Part shown: positions 4,351 to 6,620 of the stretch, piece by piece
How positions within the stretch are numbered: the first letter of the stretch is position 1
Layout of the letters: each line of letters begins with the position of its first letter
From: Burkholderiaceae bacterium
GTDB taxonomy: Bacteria; Pseudomonadota; Gammaproteobacteria; Burkholderiales; Burkholderiaceae
DNA: 6,620 bases
Direction: 5' to 3'
Assembly: GCA_030151165.1 (NCBI GenBank)
Contig: JASLEM010000334.1
Coordinates: 1 to 6,620, forward strand
The notes under the pieces: model-generated
Seen by the model: only the letters and a program-made list of their open reading frames with translations
The model's database searches: none
What the model was told of the DNA's origin: nothing
Translations under genes and position numbers: made by a program

Positions 4351-6620
4351 GTGGACCTGATCGAACGCGACGCCGCCCTCGCGCTGCTGCACGACGCCCT
4401 CGCCTCGGCGCGCGGCGGCGCGGGTCGCAGCGTGCTGGTCTGCGGCGAGGCGGGGATCGGCAAGACGACGCTCGTCACGCGCTTCGCCGAGCAGCCCGCC
4501 GGCGCGCGCGACGCCTGCCGCGTGCTGTGGGGCGGCTGCGAGGCGCTGTTCTCGCCGCGCCCGCTCGGGCCGCTGCACGACATGGCCGACGCGCTCGGCG
4601 CCGAGCTGCGCGCGGCGCTGGGCGTCGACGGCAACCGGCACGCGCTGTTCGCGGCGCTGCTGGCCGACCTGCAGCGCTCGGAGCGGCCGACGCTGCTCGT
4701 GTTCGAGGACTTGCACTGGGCCGACGCCGCGACGCTGGACCTGGTGAAGTTCCTCGCGCGGCGCATCGCGCGCGTGCCGGCGCTGCTCGTGCTGACCTGG
4801 CGAGACGACGAGATCGGCGAGCGCCATCCGCTGCGCCACGTGCTCGGCGACCTGCCCGGCGACGCGCTCGTGCGCGTGCCGCTGCTGCCGCTGTCGGAGC
4901 GCGGCGTGGAGACGCTGGCGCGGCGGCAGTCGCGCGACGCCGAGGGCGTGTTCGACGCGACCGGCGGCAACCCGTTCTTCGTCACCGAGACGCTGCGCGC
5001 CGGCGGCCTGCCCGCGACCGTGCGCGACGCCGTGCTCACGCGCGCGGCGCGCCAGCCGCCCGAGGTGCGCGCGCTGCTGGAGCTGGTGGCCGTGGCGCCG
5101 GGGCGCATCGAGACCGCGATCGTCGACGCCGTGCTCGCGCCGACGGCGGAGACGGTGTCGCAGGCGCTCGCGTCCGGCCTGCTCGGTGCCGACGGCCAGT
5201 CGTATGCGTTCCGCCACGAGCTGGCGCGGATCGCGGTGGAGCAGGCGATGCCGCGGCCACGCGCCGCCGCGCTGAACGCCCGCGTGCTCGCCTGCCTCGA
5301 GGCGCGCACCGTGGCCGACGCCGCGGCCGCGCGCCTCGTGCACCACGCCTCGGGCGCGGGCGACTCGGCCGCCGTGCTGCGCTACGCGCCCGACGCCGCC
5401 ACCGAGGCCGCGTCGCACGGCGCGCACCTCGAGGCCGCCGCGCTGCTCGCGACCGCGCTCGCGCACGCGGGCGGCTGGCCGCCGCTCGACCGGGCGCGCC
5501 TGCTCGAACGCCGCGCGTACCACTGCCACCTGACCAACCAGAACGAGAGCGCGATCGAGGCGCGGCTGTCCGCGCTGGCGATCTGGCGCGCGCTCGGCGA
5601 CGCGCAGCGCGAAGGCCACACGCTGCGCTGGCTGTCGCGGCTGAACTGGTACGTCGGACGCAACGCGACGGCGCAGTCGTATGCCGACAAGGCGGTCGAC
5701 CTGCTGCAGCCGCTCGGCGCGACCCCGGCCCTGGCCTGGGCGCTGAGCAACCGCGCGCAGCTGCACATGCTCGCGGACGAGTCCGCCGAGGCCATCGCCT
5801 GGGGGCAGCGCGCCCTGGATCTCGCGACGGAACTCGGCGACGACGAGATCCGCTCGCACGCGCTGAACAATGTCGGCACCGTGCGCTACACGCTCGGCGA
5901 CGCCGCGGGCCATGCGCTGATGACGCAGAGCCTGCGCCTCGCGCTCGATCGCGGCTTCGACGAGCATGCGGCCCGCGCCTACGCCAACCTCACGAGCGCG
6001 GCCGTGAAGATCCGCGACTACGCGCCCGCGCAGCGCACGATGGACGAGGCCGCCGCCTACTTCGCGATCCGCGACCTGGACTCGTGGTCGAACTACGTCG
6101 CGGCCTGGCAGGCGCGGCTGGACTTCGAGCAGGGACGCTGGGACGCGGCGGCGGAGACGAGCGGGAAGCTGGTGGCACGCATGTCCGAGGCGTCGATCGC
6201 CCGCATTCCCGCGCTCGTGGTGCTCGCCCGCACGCGCCTGCGCCGCGGCGATCCCGGCGCGGACGCGTTGCTCGAGGAAGCCGCGGCGCTCGCGCAGGAA
6301 ACCGGCGAGGTGCAGCGCCTCGCGCCGGTGGCCGCCGCGATCGCCGAAGCGCAATGGCTCGCCAACGACGGCACGCCGCCGGACGCGCGCGTCGCGGCGG
6401 CGCTCGAGCTCGCCTTGCGGCGCCACGACCCGCGCTCGATCGGCGAGCTGGCCGACTGGTCGCGACGGCTGGCGGCGCCCCCGGGCGACGACTGGACGGC
6501 CGACGGCGCGCCGGACGACGACGCGCGCCGGCGCGCCGCCGCGGCCTTGTCGATCGACCCGCGCGCGGAGCGCGGCTACGCGCTGCAGTGGTCGGGCGAC
6601 TGGCGCGCCGCCGCCGACGC
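4351..6620 (+). CDS. LAL-type (large ATP-binding, MalT/LuxR-like) transcriptional regulator, N-terminal 756 residues, 3' end outside window
   Basis: The frame is open from the GTG to the right edge. It begins with a STAND/AAA-type ATPase module: Walker A GEAGIGKT (32-39), Walker B LLVFED (115-120) followed by LHWAD (121-125), and LTWRDDE (148-154). GGNPFFVTE (205-213) is typical of LAL regulators. From about residue 340 the chain is alanine- and leucine-rich and helical, with TPR-like pairs such as WALSNRAQLHMLADESAEAI (463-482), HALNNVGTVRYTLGD (503-517) and ARAYANLTSAAVKIRDYAPA (541-560). The last visible segment, YALQWSGDWRAAAD, resembles the piece that precedes a C-terminal LuxR-type helix-turn-helix in full-length members. 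That domain is expected beyond the edge and is not seen. Such proteins bind ATP and an inducer, oligomerise and activate transcription. The inducer and targets are unknown. The start is supported by GAGGAG 8 bases upstream. It follows the DUF4242 gene by 63 bases. Confidence 0.88.
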   Translation, partial: MDLIERDAALALLHDALASARGGAGRSVLVCGEAGIGKTTLVTRFAEQPAGARDACRVLWGGCEALFSPRPLGPLHDMADALGAELRAALGVDGNRHALFAALLADLQRSERPTLLVFEDLHWADAATLDLVKFLARRIARVPALLVLTWRDDEIGERHPLRHVLGDLPGDALVRVPLLPLSERGVETLARRQSRDAEGVFDATGGNPFFVTETLRAGGLPATVRDAVLTRAARQPPEVRALLELVAVAPGRIETAIVDAVLAPTAETVSQALASGLLGADGQSYAFRHELARIAVEQAMPRPRAAALNARVLACLEARTVADAAAARLVHHASGAGDSAAVLRYAPDAATEAASHGAHLEAAALLATALAHAGGWPPLDRARLLERRAYHCHLTNQNESAIEARLSALAIWRALGDAQREGHTLRWLSRLNWYVGRNATAQSYADKAVDLLQPLGATPALAWALSNRAQLHMLADESAEAIAWGQRALDLATELGDDEIRSHALNNVGTVRYTLGDAAGHALMTQSLRLALDRGFDEHAARAYANLTSAAVKIRDYAPAQRTMDEAAAYFAIRDLDSWSNYVAAWQARLDFEQGRWDAAAETSGKLVARMSEASIARIPALVVLARTRLRRGDPGADALLEEAAALAQETGEVQRLAPVAAAIAEAQWLANDGTPPDARVAAALELALRRHDPRSIGELADWSRRLAAPPGDDWTADGAPDDDARRRAAAALSIDPRAERGYALQWSGDWRAAAD

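Noticed and set aside
3841..6426. A minus-strand frame open for 861 codons opposite the DUF4242 and LAL genes.
   Set aside because: Its product is a low-complexity R/A/G/H-rich chain with no recognisable domain, while the plus strand carries clear Walker, LAL and DUF4242 motifs. Long antisense frames are expected in GC-rich coding DNA.
6515..6540. Perfect GCGCGCCGGCGCGC palindrome near the right edge.
   Set aside because: It is inside the LAL coding frame at alanine/arginine codons, with no sign of an operator or recombination site.

Overview
This is a very GC-rich window, with G or C at most third codon positions. It reads as chromosomal DNA of an aerobic proteobacterium, most likely a betaproteobacterium of the Burkholderiales type or a Lysobacter-like gammaproteobacterium. 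That assignment is inferred from base composition, isolated AT-containing -10-like hexamers and the gene families present. No gene in the window fixes the taxon. I see no mobile element, phage gene, CRISPR array, tRNA or rRNA.

Layout: (1) 1-676, minus strand: a 2-oxoglutarate/Fe(II) dioxygenase of the amino-acid hydroxylase-like 2OG-Fe_dioxy type, whose C-terminus runs off the left edge. (2) 677-806: a divergent intergenic region. (3) 807-3902, plus: a 1031-residue soluble hybrid histidine kinase with five PAS-type sensor domains, DHp, ATPase and a C-terminal receiver. (4) 3903-4014: a short leader region with a clear ribosome binding site. (5) 4015-4287, plus: a 90-residue DUF4242 protein. 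(6) 4288-4350: a GC hairpin, an AT-rich hexamer and a ribosome binding site. (7) 4351 to the right edge, plus: the first 756 residues of a large ATP-binding regulator of the LuxR family (LAL/MalT-like), whose expected C-terminal helix-turn-helix lies outside the window.

Three of the four genes are signalling or regulatory, or plausibly ligand-binding. The kinase would integrate several cytoplasmic cues and pass phosphate to its own receiver. No histidine phosphotransfer protein or output regulator is visible, so its partner must be encoded elsewhere. The DUF4242 gene and the LAL gene are closely spaced on one strand and could be a small-protein/regulator pair, but this is inference from spacing. 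The dioxygenase is divergent from the kinase and shares only the intergenic region with it.

The most notable features are the nearly exact 128-residue periodicity of the last four PAS domains of the kinase, a long charged insertion in its DHp hairpin, and a start region suggesting a leaderless GTG-initiated mRNA. I found no convincing new multi-gene system. The window is mostly ordinary families in an interesting regulatory cluster.
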